From NCBI GenBank assembly GCA_902478715.1, contig CABSMC010000026.1, positions 1 to 31,907 of the forward strand: a stretch of DNA of 31,907 nucleotides, written 5' to 3'. Under the pieces are notes generated by a model, which saw only the letters and a program-made list of their open reading frames with translations, was not told where the DNA came from and searched no databases. The DNA is from an uncultured Adlercreutzia sp. Lineage in GTDB: Bacteria; Actinomycetota; Coriobacteriia; Coriobacteriales; Eggerthellaceae. The position numbers were made by a program, and so were the translations under genes. Position 1 is the stretch's first letter, and every line of letters begins with the position of its first letter. Shown piece by piece: positions 24,101-31,455 of the stretch.

Positions 24101-24659
24101 GGCCCTTGCAGACCTGGTAGGCCAAGTGCGCGTTCGGCGTGCCGAACAGCTGCTTCATGCCCTGGTAGGGACCGAGCGACCACACGCGCGACGTGCCGCA
24201 CATAACGAAGATGGACTGTCCGCCGTACTTGTCGACGACCTCGCCCAGGCCCTGGCCCGACAGCTCGAACGCCTCGTCCAGCGTGATGCGCACCCAACCG
24301 GGATCGTCCGAGCCCTTGGGGTTCGTGCGCTTCACGGGGTAGCGCAGACGATCGGGATGATAGGCCGCGTGCATGGAAGACTGCGACTTCGCGCAGCAAT
24401 GGCCGCGGCTCTGGGGCGCCGACTCGTCGCCTTCGACCTTGATGGCCTTGCCGTCCTGCACCGTCACCCAGACGCCGCACTCCACCTTGCCGCAAGCACG
24501 GCAGCACGTGCGCACGTGCTTCAGCTCGCCAGCGGTTGCGTTGGCATCTTCGGCGAGAGCTCGCATGGGCGCGACCGCCGAGGAACTTACTGCTGCAGCC
24601 GCACCGGTGATAGCCATCGTCTTCATGAAGTTGCGACGCGACATGGTTAGCTGTGCCAT
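21141..24659 (-). CDS. Tat-exported molybdopterin enzyme of the catechol dehydroxylase-like group
   Basis: 1172 residues. A Tat signal (MSRRNFMK, then a hydrophobic segment ending ALA) precedes an Fe-S motif with cysteines 52, 53, 56, 61 and 88/89 (CCRACGKVECGVWV ... RGHCCAKSQ) and the Moco domains (HPDRLRYPVKRTNPKG; VDPRVTPLSKEADIWLPLRP; C-terminal GLKQGDWVWIETPWGKV). The N-terminal pattern and large size match what I recall of the Eggerthella/Gordonibacter enzymes that remove para-hydroxyls from catechols (dopamine, hydrocaffeic acid and similar). That reductive dehydroxylation would use electrons from the next two genes. The divergent LuxR-type gene is also typical. The substrate is unknown, and other reductions cannot be excluded. 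The ATG is preceded by AGAGGTGGG. Confidence 0.85.
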   Translation of the reverse strand: MAQLTMSRRNFMKTMAITGAAAAVSSSAVAPMRALAEDANATAGELKHVRTCCRACGKVECGVWVTVQDGKAIKVEGDESAPQSRGHCCAKSQSSMHAAYHPDRLRYPVKRTNPKGSDDPGWVRITLDEAFELSGQGLGEVVDKYGGQSIFVMCGTSRVWSLGPYQGMKQLFGTPNAHLAYQVCKGPRHWAGIMTDEMGSPWMEVEAEPKVYLQWGTAVEYSNYDTTNRTISDVAPHATAHICVDPRVTPLSKEADIWLPLRPGTDGALALGWFNWIIENEAYDDTMVRRWSNAPFLFCDDKPWKTEGWLVEGNGGINMRTKLITEADIIEGGKYQRFMVWDENNNRLTYWDAEEGKWEGEMHKIPTTGSFIEHPLEGLVAPGWLPDPSVWCDPADAKFDAYWDEGNEKGKVTNPAGLPKKPALFPGEVAVTLKDGKTYQCRTVWDGFHDLTSQYTWDKVEEITGVPGEKAEEAVKVWTTRVDPRHGNGGIHFQLATDQNGNSIQNCRVLQMLSCVTGNSDEPAGNRGSCKSQFDGNPGRSNMQKAAPWGDAAKVWPGRDYSLEEVAKHMQDFVQYLIDENSPLAERYGNKVPSDEEAIVIAKRMGGAMLPSQGWPNPTTIFMRQAGQVDADRFPLNRFWARWADANCIWDACLQDPDWSLAMENENKEVGYNVKETLYALHGGVCQSGDIMNMGNIARAWDATTQLDFFVDINLWFCPNNGNADIIFPCQHWMELDSTRVSQGSGGMFGCCCAAIEPPGETIYDPDWNVGMYKAMGVPWNTKDPDAAPAENLNYAPQCQTFIDKWSEQLGADYDASGAPSYLWPDHDRVLKDNVDKWCTAEFPEGPTWAEAKQWFTDHGWMDCREWHPERWGTFRRHEMGWRRQQGGFNLFPLVDFHPGFMTASGLVEIWSLVCEAYICNMGEVPEGSDKWAHSDLPQFQGDDDRFPIYREPTDSPVAKPELYDPALIDQADDTYFMNHGYKDTLKAMPDNIFLMTTGSRQPTYFHSEHRQLPWCREVWPSPRIEMNPKDAERLGLKQGDWVWIETPWGKVREVLDLYYGISQGVVNANHAWWFPEFDTASHGFELVGINVVNDPYGQDTVGGCATMRSTPTIVYKATAENSPFGNPVPCDPNGVECIHDASDPRLREWVPTGKGVRARFEGEPEWDGSVM

Positions 24660-25037
24660 AAAATCCCACCTCTCTCTTTTCTACATCCTTTGCCGTTTCT
24701 CTCTTGCACCGACAAAGCAAGCGGCTTGTCCCCCGACGGGGCGGAAGGCTGGCGCTGTGCGTTGCGCCCGCCACCTCCGCGCCTTCGCCGGTTTCCCCGG
24801 GACGCTGACAGGACGGTGCCTTACGGGCGCAATTCTACGGAGGCGCCCATCGTCCCCCTTCATAGGAGGCTTATGATTTGGGACTATTATTCTGGGAGAA
24901 GGGGGTCATATGAGAGGAAATGACCTGGGGATTTTCCAAGACAGCCCCGCGTCCGCGCGATTTTTCACGTCTGCCGCTGACTCTGTGTTATCATCGCAGG
25001 ACGTAATTCTGCTGCGGACATACGGGGGAGCAGCTAC
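24660..25037. promoter_or_regulatory. Divergent control region of the dehydroxylase-like operon and its LuxR-type regulator
   Basis: A long gap with operator-like sequences: TCATA-GGAGGCT-TATGA (24860-24876), the 11-mer TATTATTCTGG (24885-24895) and the palindrome TCATATGA (24906-24913). Closer to the regulator, TTCACG (24964-24969) and TATCAT (24989-24994) could form its promoter. The part next to the catalytic gene is GC-rich with no convincing gene. Confidence 0.5.
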
Positions 25038-25097
25038 ATGAACGAAAAGCAAGGGGCCGCCACGCCGGCCGCTTTGTCGTGCACTGAGCTGGAATAG
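25038..25097 (+). CDS. Possible 19-codon leader peptide upstream of the LuxR-type gene
   Basis: An ATG with GGGGGAG 7 nt upstream opens a 19-codon frame that ends in TAG 7 nt before the regulator ATG. The product is polar and without recognisable motif. The stop overlaps the regulator ribosome-binding site (TAGGGGAA), so its translation could set regulator expression. It may also be chance. Confidence 0.35.
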   Translation: MNEKQGAATPAALSCTELE

Positions 25098-25104
25098 GGG
25101 AACC

Positions 25105-26778
25105 ATGAAGCTGCCGCATATCAAAGTTGAAGTGGAATACCGCGAGGAGGAGACCGGAGCGCCGGGGAAAGTATCGCCGGCGCTTATCGTGGGATTCGGG
25201 TTGCATTGGGCCTGGGTCTATCTCTTCATGTTCAACGGGCAATACATCCTCTTCCCCGAAGCGGATTCCATGCAGCTGCTGCTCTCCGTCACCTCCGGCA
25301 TCTTCCACGCCGTGGCTTTACTGCTGTATGCCGTGTTTCTGAAGCAGGCTCGCCAGCTCTTCGACACGCCCGAGCACATCCGCCGCAACCGCGTGATTGC
25401 GGCAGGTCTCGTGGCCTGCGCGACGCTTTTGTGCATGGCGGGGAACGCGGTGCCGACGGGGCCTTTGGCCGCACTTCTCTTCGTGGCGGCAGGCATAACG
25501 AGCGGCGTGGGCTCGGCTATGCTGCTCATGAGCTTCGGCGTTTCCTTCAGCGTATGCGACCTGCCCACGATTGCCCTGTGCACGGCGCTTTCCATCGTAG
25601 TCAGCGCCCTTGTGTTCGCCTTGACGCTTATCGTGAGCTCGGTCGTTGCGCCCGTCGGCGCCCTCCTCTGTCTGGTATTGCCCTTCGCGGAGCTGCTCTG
25701 CCTGAACAAGTGCTCCGCCGATCTGGTGGACAAGCTGGAGTTCGCCTTCCTGACGATGCCCGTGCGCACCGCTTCCTTCGCAGCGCGCTTGGGTGTTCCC
25801 TCGATCATCTTCGGCGTGCTTTTGGGCATCCTGCGCTGCTGCGCGCTCACCGGGCCGCTGCTGGACGTGCTTCTGGCCGCGGGCGGTGCGGAAAGCGCCT
25901 TCTCCTTCTCGGTGTTCGCGGCGAGCCTGTTCGCTTGTGCGGCCCTCATCATGGCCATGCTCACGCTGCGCAAGTCGCGCAACTTCGCCTTCCGCGTGCT
26001 CGTGCCGCTCATCGCCGTACTGCTCGTGACGCTGTGCACCCCCTATGGCACCGACGGAACCTTCCGCTGCTTCGCCCTGTTCGGCTCCTACTTCATGCTG
26101 GAAGCGTGCCTGTGGGTCATGTACGCCGACATCGCCCAGAGCTACCGTGTGAGCGCCTTTACCACCTTCGGCTTCGGCCACGGCCTTCTGTCCGCCGGCT
26201 CCCTCGCCGGTTTCCTCATGCTGCAACCAGGCGGTCTTTTGGAAGCGGTGTCGGCCGAACCGATGATGCTGGCTTTGGTCGGGCTCATCGCGCTGACCCT
26301 CGGCGTTGCAACGCTGCCCAACGGCGCCGAGATGCGCAGCACGCTCATCCGCGGGCGCTTCTGCCCTCTGCTGGATGACCAGACCGACTTGGAAGAGCTG
26401 ATGAGCGGGGAAGGCGCCGCCAGCGAGCCCTCAATCGAAGAAGCTATCGCTCCCATGCCATCCGATAAACCAACTGTTTCTTCTGCGCCGAACGCGATTC
26501 CGGAAGGATCGATTCCCGCCGCCCAAGAATCTCCCGAGCAGAAGGCCGGACGCTTCAAGCGCAAGTGCGCCGCCGTGGCCGACACCTTCTTGCTGTCGCG
26601 CAAGGAAACCGAGGTGCTGTTCCTGCTAGCGAAGGGCCGCAATTCTGCCGCCATCCAGGAGGCGCTTTACATCTCCGCCGGCACGGCCAACACCCACATG
26701 CGCCACATTTACCGCAAGCTGGACGTGCATTCCCAGCACGAGCTCATCGATCTGGTGGAATCCATGGTGGTGGATTAG
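25105..26778 (+). CDS. LuxR-family regulator with N-terminal multi-helix membrane domain
   Basis: 557 residues. Residues about 30-425 hold roughly 12 hydrophobic helices in an MFS-like arrangement. A hydrophilic linker follows, and residues about 490-555 form a LuxR-type helix-turn-helix (LSRKETEVLFLLAKGRNSAAIQEALYISAGTANTHMRHIYRKLDVHSQHELIDLV). This membrane-bound LuxR architecture is expanded in Eggerthellaceae, where such genes sit beside molybdopterin-enzyme loci and respond to the enzyme's substrate. It diverges from the dehydroxylase-like operon and likely senses the substrate at the membrane to switch that operon on. The ATG has AGGGGAA upstream. Its stop overlaps the stop of the convergent Fe-S gene by 4 nt. 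Confidence 0.9.
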   Translation: MKLPHIKVEVEYREEETGAPGKVSPALIVGFGLHWAWVYLFMFNGQYILFPEADSMQLLLSVTSGIFHAVALLLYAVFLKQARQLFDTPEHIRRNRVIAAGLVACATLLCMAGNAVPTGPLAALLFVAAGITSGVGSAMLLMSFGVSFSVCDLPTIALCTALSIVVSALVFALTLIVSSVVAPVGALLCLVLPFAELLCLNKCSADLVDKLEFAFLTMPVRTASFAARLGVPSIIFGVLLGILRCCALTGPLLDVLLAAGGAESAFSFSVFAASLFACAALIMAMLTLRKSRNFAFRVLVPLIAVLLVTLCTPYGTDGTFRCFALFGSYFMLEACLWVMYADIAQSYRVSAFTTFGFGHGLLSAGSLAGFLMLQPGGLLEAVSAEPMMLALVGLIALTLGVATLPNGAEMRSTLIRGRFCPLLDDQTDLEELMSGEGAASEPSIEEAIAPMPSDKPTVSSAPNAIPEGSIPAAQESPEQKAGRFKRKCAAVADTFLLSRKETEVLFLLAKGRNSAAIQEALYISAGTANTHMRHIYRKLDVHSQHELIDLVESMVVD

Positions 26779-27989
26779 CGCTCGTAGACTTGGTCGGTTT
26801 TCATCATGGTTTGGGCTTTGTGCCAGATGGTGTGGGGGGTGTCGTGCTGCACGGCGCGGGGGCGCATGACGTAGCGGTCGGTGATGCCGCCCATGAGATC
26901 CACGGCGAAGACCTCCTCAGAGATTTCGATGGCGCGCTCGGGGCAGATAGCCTCGCAGCTGCGGCATTTCACGCAGTCGCTCGGGCGGTGCTCCACGCCG
27001 AAGGTGCCGTCGGCGTCGGTGAACTTCGCCAGGGCGCCGGTGGGGCAGAACACGGCGCACATCTGGCAGGAGGCGCACGCATCGGTGTCGATGACGACGT
27101 GGCCCCACAGGCGCGTGTCCACCATGACGTCCTCCGGCTCGCCCAAAGCCGCCAGGCTGTCGAGCAGGCGCTCGCGACGGTCGGGGATGAAATGCGGCAG
27201 GGTGCCGTCGTCCATTACTTTAAGGTAGCGGCTCACATCGCGAGCATCGGCCGCCGGCGCGGCCCCAGCGTTCGCGTTGCCGGCGTCGCCCAGCACCTCG
27301 GCCACCGCCGTTTCCGCTACGACTGCCCCGGCACGGGCTGCCAACGCGGCGCTTTCCGCGAGCACGGCGCGACGGGCGCTGTCGTGATCGGCCATCTTCT
27401 TGGCCGAGGCCGGCAGCTTGCCCGAGAAGCGCACGGTCATGGGCGAGCCCCAAATTTCCAGCAGCTTCTCAGCGGTTTCCACCACCGCCTCGGCGCACGC
27501 GCGACCTCTCTTGTGCTCGCAGCGCTCGCAGTCGCCGTGGATGAGCACCGCCTCGCGCGCGCCTTCCACGGCAAGATCGGCCAGAAGCGCCTCGTCCACG
27601 CGGCCGAGACATTCCACACGCGCGATCTTCTCTTCATTGTAGCGGCCGCGCGCCCGCTCCAAAAGCTCGCCGCAACCGAGATAGGCCACACCCTCGTTGG
27701 CCGCGCGCGATGCGCGGGCCGCCGCCGTGAGGGCCGCGTCGCTCGGGTGGTGGGCCTCCAGGGCGCAGGTGGGGCACACCGTGGCGCAGGTGCCGCAGCC
27801 GATGCACTTCTCGGGCGACACGGTGAGCGCCTCGCCGTCGTAGGAAATACAGCCCGACGCGCAGGACTCGGCGCAGCGCAAGCAGTCGGCGTGACGGTTG
27901 CGCACCAGCGCACAGCGCTCTTGATGCACGGTGATGTACGGGCTTTCCAGCTTCCCGATGAGTCCCAGCATAGTGTCGATGCTCGCCAT
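26775..27989 (-). CDS. Multi-cluster 4Fe-4S ferredoxin-like protein
   Basis: 404 residues with paired cluster motifs at each end. The N-terminal half has CLRCAESCASGC (after C26) and CIGCGTCATVCPTC; the C-terminal half has CASCQMCAVFCPTG and CVKCRSCEAICPER. Between them lies a region of about 200 residues with further cysteines (C in AYLGCGEL, RVECLGRV and HGDCERCEHKRGRAC), which may bind another cluster. No signal peptide or helix is seen, so it is cytoplasmic. It probably shuttles electrons for a molybdopterin enzyme such as a formate dehydrogenase; that is inference from the divergent TorD/NapG-type operon. The ATG is preceded by AAGGGGGAA. Confidence 0.75.
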   Translation of the reverse strand: MASIDTMLGLIGKLESPYITVHQERCALVRNRHADCLRCAESCASGCISYDGEALTVSPEKCIGCGTCATVCPTCALEAHHPSDAALTAAARASRAANEGVAYLGCGELLERARGRYNEEKIARVECLGRVDEALLADLAVEGAREAVLIHGDCERCEHKRGRACAEAVVETAEKLLEIWGSPMTVRFSGKLPASAKKMADHDSARRAVLAESAALAARAGAVVAETAVAEVLGDAGNANAGAAPAADARDVSRYLKVMDDGTLPHFIPDRRERLLDSLAALGEPEDVMVDTRLWGHVVIDTDACASCQMCAVFCPTGALAKFTDADGTFGVEHRPSDCVKCRSCEAICPERAIEISEEVFAVDLMGGITDRYVMRPRAVQHDTPHTIWHKAQTMMKTDQVYER

Positions 27990-28101
27990 GATTCCCCCTT
28001 GTGTCCTCGATGCGTGTCGACCGGAACCGCGACCCGCAACCCTTGTCCCAACTGCGGCGGAACAAAGGCTGCCAGGCGCAGTCCCCTTGGCGTTTTCGTC
28101 A

Positions 28102-28156
28102 TCATAAAGGCCATTTCATAGGCGAAATCATAGGAGCCATATTATTCTGGCTATGA
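28102..28156. promoter_or_regulatory. Divergent control region with repeated TCATAGG boxes
   Basis: TCATAAAGG (28102-28110), TCATAGG (28116-28122) and TCATAGG (28128-28134) recur at 12-14-nt spacing. They are followed by the 11-mer TATTATTCTGG (28140-28150) and an inverted CTATGA (28151-28156). The same box and 11-mer occur before the dehydroxylase-like operon. They lie between the divergent genes at 27989 and 28210. Confidence 0.5.
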
Positions 28157-28209
28157 AAGCCCTCCTAAACTTCTCGGCGTATTGGGGAATCGAGAGAAAA
28201 GGAGGGAAC

Positions 28210-29079
28210 ATGGCACTGCTAAGACCGTCGCTGACGCTCGTGCTCGATTTGGATGAGCGCGTCGCCGCCGAGCAGACCATCCTCGAAATCAATCGGAGCT
28301 ACGCCCATATTGGCACGCCCGTTATTCACACCCATGCGTGCGAAAGCGCGGAGGACGCCCCCGCGCGCAATACGGCGCGTCTCATCGTGAACATGGGCAC
28401 CTACTCTTATCTGAACTCTGCCGACGAAGGCGCCGACGAGCGGTGGGAGACCATCGTGGGGCCCTGGATCGGTAATATGCTGCGCAAGATCGGCAACAAC
28501 ATGAAAGTGTTCAACGATCGCCAGCGCAAGATCAGCTATCCGGAAGTGCACTTCGACACCTTGGATATCGAACTGGGCGCCGGAGCCTTCACCGTCGCCG
28601 TGCGGCCCCAAGGCGCGGGAGATGTCGACGAGGCCGTAGCCGAACTGGTCACCGCCGCTCGCGACCTGCGCAACAACGGCACCTTCGCCGAGGCCGTGCG
28701 CGTGGAGCTGCCTTGCGCCGAATCATGGAACGCCCAGCGCGACGCCGCCTGGGAGGCCTGGGCAGCCGAGCATCCCGAGGTTTTGGAAGAGCCCGACACC
28801 GACGAGGATGCGTCGGCTGGCGACGTTGCCGACGAGGCGGCCGAGCCCGCGCCGGAGAAGACCCGCGAGGAACTTCTCGCCGAGGACGTCATCGCCAAGA
28901 GCTACGAGAACACCGCCGTGCCTCCCACCGACTCCGAGGCACTGCCGCGTCCCCAGCGCGAAGAGGAAGAAGAGGAAGAGCCCTTCGACTTCCCCGTCGA
29001 TTACACCCTGTGGGCCGTCATTGGGGCCGATGGCGCAACACGCACCTACGATTCCGTCGCAGCGGCTTTCGTCGACTAG
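28210..29079 (+). CDS. Protein of unknown function, first gene of the TorD/NapG-type operon
   Basis: 289 residues, not recognised. An alpha/beta N-terminal part (LTLVLDLDERVAAEQTILEI ... ARLIVNMGTYSYLN) is followed by a helical, acidic region (about 195-250) and a run of six glutamates before a short C-terminal module (DYTLWAVIGADGATRTYDSVAAAFVD). There is no signal peptide or transmembrane helix. GGAGGGAAC before the ATG is a strong ribosome-binding site; the in-frame ATG 57 nt upstream has none. Its position ahead of a TorD chaperone suggests a role in assembling or regulating a redox enzyme, which is inference only. Confidence 0.75.
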   Translation: MALLRPSLTLVLDLDERVAAEQTILEINRSYAHIGTPVIHTHACESAEDAPARNTARLIVNMGTYSYLNSADEGADERWETIVGPWIGNMLRKIGNNMKVFNDRQRKISYPEVHFDTLDIELGAGAFTVAVRPQGAGDVDEAVAELVTAARDLRNNGTFAEAVRVELPCAESWNAQRDAAWEAWAAEHPEVLEEPDTDEDASAGDVADEAAEPAPEKTREELLAEDVIAKSYENTAVPPTDSEALPRPQREEEEEEEPFDFPVDYTLWAVIGADGATRTYDSVAAAFVD

Positions 29080-29090
29080 TGGAGATGCCC

Positions 29091-29765
29091 ATGGCACCCG
29101 AGAACGCTTCTGCCAACCTGGCCGCCTCGCGCAACGGCGCGCCCGCAGCGGCCCGGCAGCCCCAAGAGATACGCGGCGTGCACGCCCTCGTGAAGTGGGA
29201 AAGCCCCGCCGATGAGGTGCGCGGCATTGCCGCAGGAGCCGCCGTGCTACTGCGCGATCACGCCGTGCTGCCCCATCAAATCGGCTTCGCTGTGCCGAAC
29301 CGCACCTGGGCCGTACAGCTGGCCCAGGCCTGCAAGGTCATGGGCGTGCGCGCCAGCATCGCAGAGGCCGGCGAAGTGCCGAGCGGCAGCGCCGCCGTCA
29401 TCTTCGACTTCCGCACCCCGGAGAGAAACGTTGAGTGGCTGTTCGTCGTCGGCTGCACCGAGGGCCTTATGCCCACGGCGGCGGCCACGGGCGACGACGA
29501 GGCCAGTCGCGCAGTCCAACAAGAGCAGCGCGCCGCCTTCGCCCACCTTGTCGCCGATGATCGGCCCCATGTGGTGCTCTCCTATTTCGCCCAGGCGGAC
29601 GTTGCCCTAGCCGATCAGATTCGCCTGCCCTATCGCCGCACGATCACCCGCGACGGTATCTCCCTCGCCTGCCTGACCCCCACCCGCTTCATCAGCGAGA
29701 TGGGAGCGGCACGGCCAACCACTGTCGGCAGCCAGCGCTTTCTGCGCGATGCCGGCCTGAACTAG
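29091..29765 (+). CDS. Stand-alone protein resembling the UvrD/PcrA helicase C-terminal domain (degenerate)
   Basis: 224 residues. The segment ALVKWESPADEVRGIAAGAA, followed by LLRDHAVLPHQIGFAVPNRTWAVQLAQACKVMGV, has the shape of the UvrD_C region that begins domain 2A (E...V...I..L...G..P..IAVL.R). EQRAAFAHLVADDRPHVVLSY resembles the conserved EERRLFYVALTRA block, but with its charged residues altered. There is no Walker A or other N-terminal helicase motif, so it cannot be an active helicase alone. The ATG at 29091 has GGAG 6 nt upstream; an ATG 6 nt earlier overlaps that site. It begins 11 nt after the previous stop. The family match is tentative. A recruited nucleotide- or protein-binding fold is one possibility. 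Confidence 0.6.
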   Translation: MAPENASANLAASRNGAPAAARQPQEIRGVHALVKWESPADEVRGIAAGAAVLLRDHAVLPHQIGFAVPNRTWAVQLAQACKVMGVRASIAEAGEVPSGSAAVIFDFRTPERNVEWLFVVGCTEGLMPTAAATGDDEASRAVQQEQRAAFAHLVADDRPHVVLSYFAQADVALADQIRLPYRRTITRDGISLACLTPTRFISEMGAARPTTVGSQRFLRDAGLN

Positions 29766-29777
29766 AAAGGAGCTCCC

Positions 29778-30698
29778 GTGAGCACACCGGATTTGTCCGC
29801 GTTCAACTTCAGCTTCGATCCGACTCTGGACACCTGGGCCGTCAGCAACGAGCCCGCCGAGCTGGATTCCTCTGAGATCTTTCTGCCCAACGTGGAAGGG
29901 CGCACCGAGTTTCTGCCCCCCGACCCCGATCGCGTGCCCGTCATCGAGAACTCGGTGCGCACCGACGATCCCACCTATGCCGCCCGCCCCGCCGAGGAGC
30001 GAACCCGCGAGCTTCTGTCCCAGATGCGCCCGCACCGCGCCACGCTGCTGGGCATCCTGGCCGCCTGCGAGACACCGATGGCAACCAGTGCCATGAAGGA
30101 AACCGTCGAGCGCATCAGCGGGCGGAAGTTCTCCGTGTACACGCCTTCCAACTTCTGCACCATGCTGGAAGTGGCCGGCGGTCTTGCGCGCGTAACCGAT
30201 GCCGGCGAGCCCTACACCGACGAGGTGCGAGCACCCGAGATGGTGGAAGTGGACGGCCGCGCCTTCTGGCGCCCCACTACCCCGCCACCGGTGTACTGGC
30301 AGACCACCGAAGCGGGCGCCACGGTGCTCGCCGAGGACGATCCCGCCGCGCGCATCGAGCGCCTCTTCGCCAAAGAGCCCGAGTTCCTCCCCGTGTACAA
30401 GCGCATTCTGCTCATGGCCGACACCGAAGAGGGCACGTCCATGGGGCTCATGTCCGTGGCCGTCGACACCGATCCGGCCATCGCCGAGAACCGTCGCTTC
30501 TACGTGCAGCATTTCGTGGAAAGCCTGGAGCGCGCCGGCGCCTTCGTTTGGGCCGACGGCGCCTGGCGCGCCACCGATGCGGGCCGCGCGGCGCTGGCCG
30601 GCGCGCTGGCCGAGGTGATCGACGACTACGAAGTGCCAGCCGTTGACGACGTGACGTGCGCCAATGTACCCACTCTCACCGATGGCGTGAACTGGTAA
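29778..30698 (+). CDS. Protein of unknown function between the UvrD-C-like and TorD genes
   Basis: 306 residues from a GTG preceded by GAAAGGAG. The N-terminal 70 residues are acidic and Pro-rich. Two segments look like winged-helix folds: HRATLLGILAACETPMATSAM to CTMLEVAGGLARVTDAGEP, and FYVQHFVESLERAGAFVWAD with ATDAGRAAL. This suggests a small helix-turn-helix scaffold without catalytic motifs. It is cytoplasmic, lies 12 nt after the previous gene and 9 nt before torD, and so is part of the same operon. No family is recognised. A dedicated maturation or regulatory factor is a guess from context. Confidence 0.75.
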   Translation: MSTPDLSAFNFSFDPTLDTWAVSNEPAELDSSEIFLPNVEGRTEFLPPDPDRVPVIENSVRTDDPTYAARPAEERTRELLSQMRPHRATLLGILAACETPMATSAMKETVERISGRKFSVYTPSNFCTMLEVAGGLARVTDAGEPYTDEVRAPEMVEVDGRAFWRPTTPPPVYWQTTEAGATVLAEDDPAARIERLFAKEPEFLPVYKRILLMADTEEGTSMGLMSVAVDTDPAIAENRRFYVQHFVESLERAGAFVWADGAWRATDAGRAALAGALAEVIDDYEVPAVDDVTCANVPTLTDGVNW

Positions 30699-30707
30699 GG
30701 AGGAGCC

Positions 30708-31403
30708 ATGACTGAGGAAATTCTGGAAGAGACGGCTCTCGCGCCGTCCGAGCTGATCGAGCTGTTCAAGCACCGCAGCGCCACCTACGGGCTGCTCTCG
30801 CGGCTGTACGCCAAGGAAGTGGACGCCGAGCTGCTTGACGAGCTGCATGACACGCTATGGCCTGTCGAGACCGGCACCGATGCCGGCGACGAAGGCAACC
30901 GCATCATCGCCACTTACCTGTCCGGCATCTGGGAGAACACCTTGACCGAGCTGGCCGCCGACTACATGCGTACCTTCTTCGGCCACGGCTATTCGGGCCA
31001 CGCGGCGGCCTATCCCTTCGAAAGCGTGTACTCCAGCGAGAAGCGCCTGCTCATGCAGAGCGCCCGCGACGAGGTGCTCGCGCTGTACCGCGCCGCCGGG
31101 CTTTCCAAGCAGGAGAGCTGGAAGGAGGGCGAGGATCACATCGCCCTGGAGCTGGAGTACCTGCAGATTCTCTCCGACCGCACCGCAGAGGCGCTCTGTC
31201 AGGGCGATACCGACACAGCCGCGTCATGGGTGCGCACGCAATACAACTTCCTCGATGTGCACCTGGCCAGCTGGGCGCCGCTGCTCACCGCCGAGGTGAA
31301 GAAGTTTGCCAAGACCGATTTCTACCGGGGACTCGCCTTCCTCACGGAGGGCTTTTTAGAGACCGACCGCGAGGTGCTGGAAGAGCTGCTCGCGGAGGAC
31401 TAG
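30708..31403 (+). CDS. TorD/DmsD-family molybdoenzyme chaperone
   Basis: 231 residues, all helical, with the TorD family pattern: an N-terminal helix RSATYGLLSRLYAKEVDAELL, LAADYMRTFFGHGYSGHAAAYPFESVYSSEKRLLMQ (the FxG...pyeSvy block) and EDHIALELEYLQIL (the E/D-HI..EL.f...L block). Members bind the Tat signal and apo form of a molybdopterin enzyme until cofactor insertion and export. The client is probably encoded just beyond the right edge or is one of the two Tat-bearing enzymes in the window. AAGGAGGAG before the ATG is a strong ribosome-binding site. Confidence 0.88.
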   Translation: MTEEILEETALAPSELIELFKHRSATYGLLSRLYAKEVDAELLDELHDTLWPVETGTDAGDEGNRIIATYLSGIWENTLTELAADYMRTFFGHGYSGHAAAYPFESVYSSEKRLLMQSARDEVLALYRAAGLSKQESWKEGEDHIALELEYLQILSDRTAEALCQGDTDTAASWVRTQYNFLDVHLASWAPLLTAEVKKFAKTDFYRGLAFLTEGFLETDREVLEELLAED

Positions 31404-31408
31404 CGTTC

Positions 31409-31436
31409 GGGCCGGTCGCGCCCGTCGCGCCGGCCC
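31409..31436 (+). terminator. Intercistronic hairpin between torD and the NapG-like gene
   Basis: GGGCCGG-T-CGCG pairs with CGCG-CCGGCCC around a CCCGT loop: 11 bp with one bulged T. No T-run follows and the next gene starts 20 nt later, so it may be a partial terminator or an RNA-stabilising or processing element rather than the end of the operon. Confidence 0.45.
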
Positions 31437-31455
31437 TCTAAGTAGAGGAGAAGAC

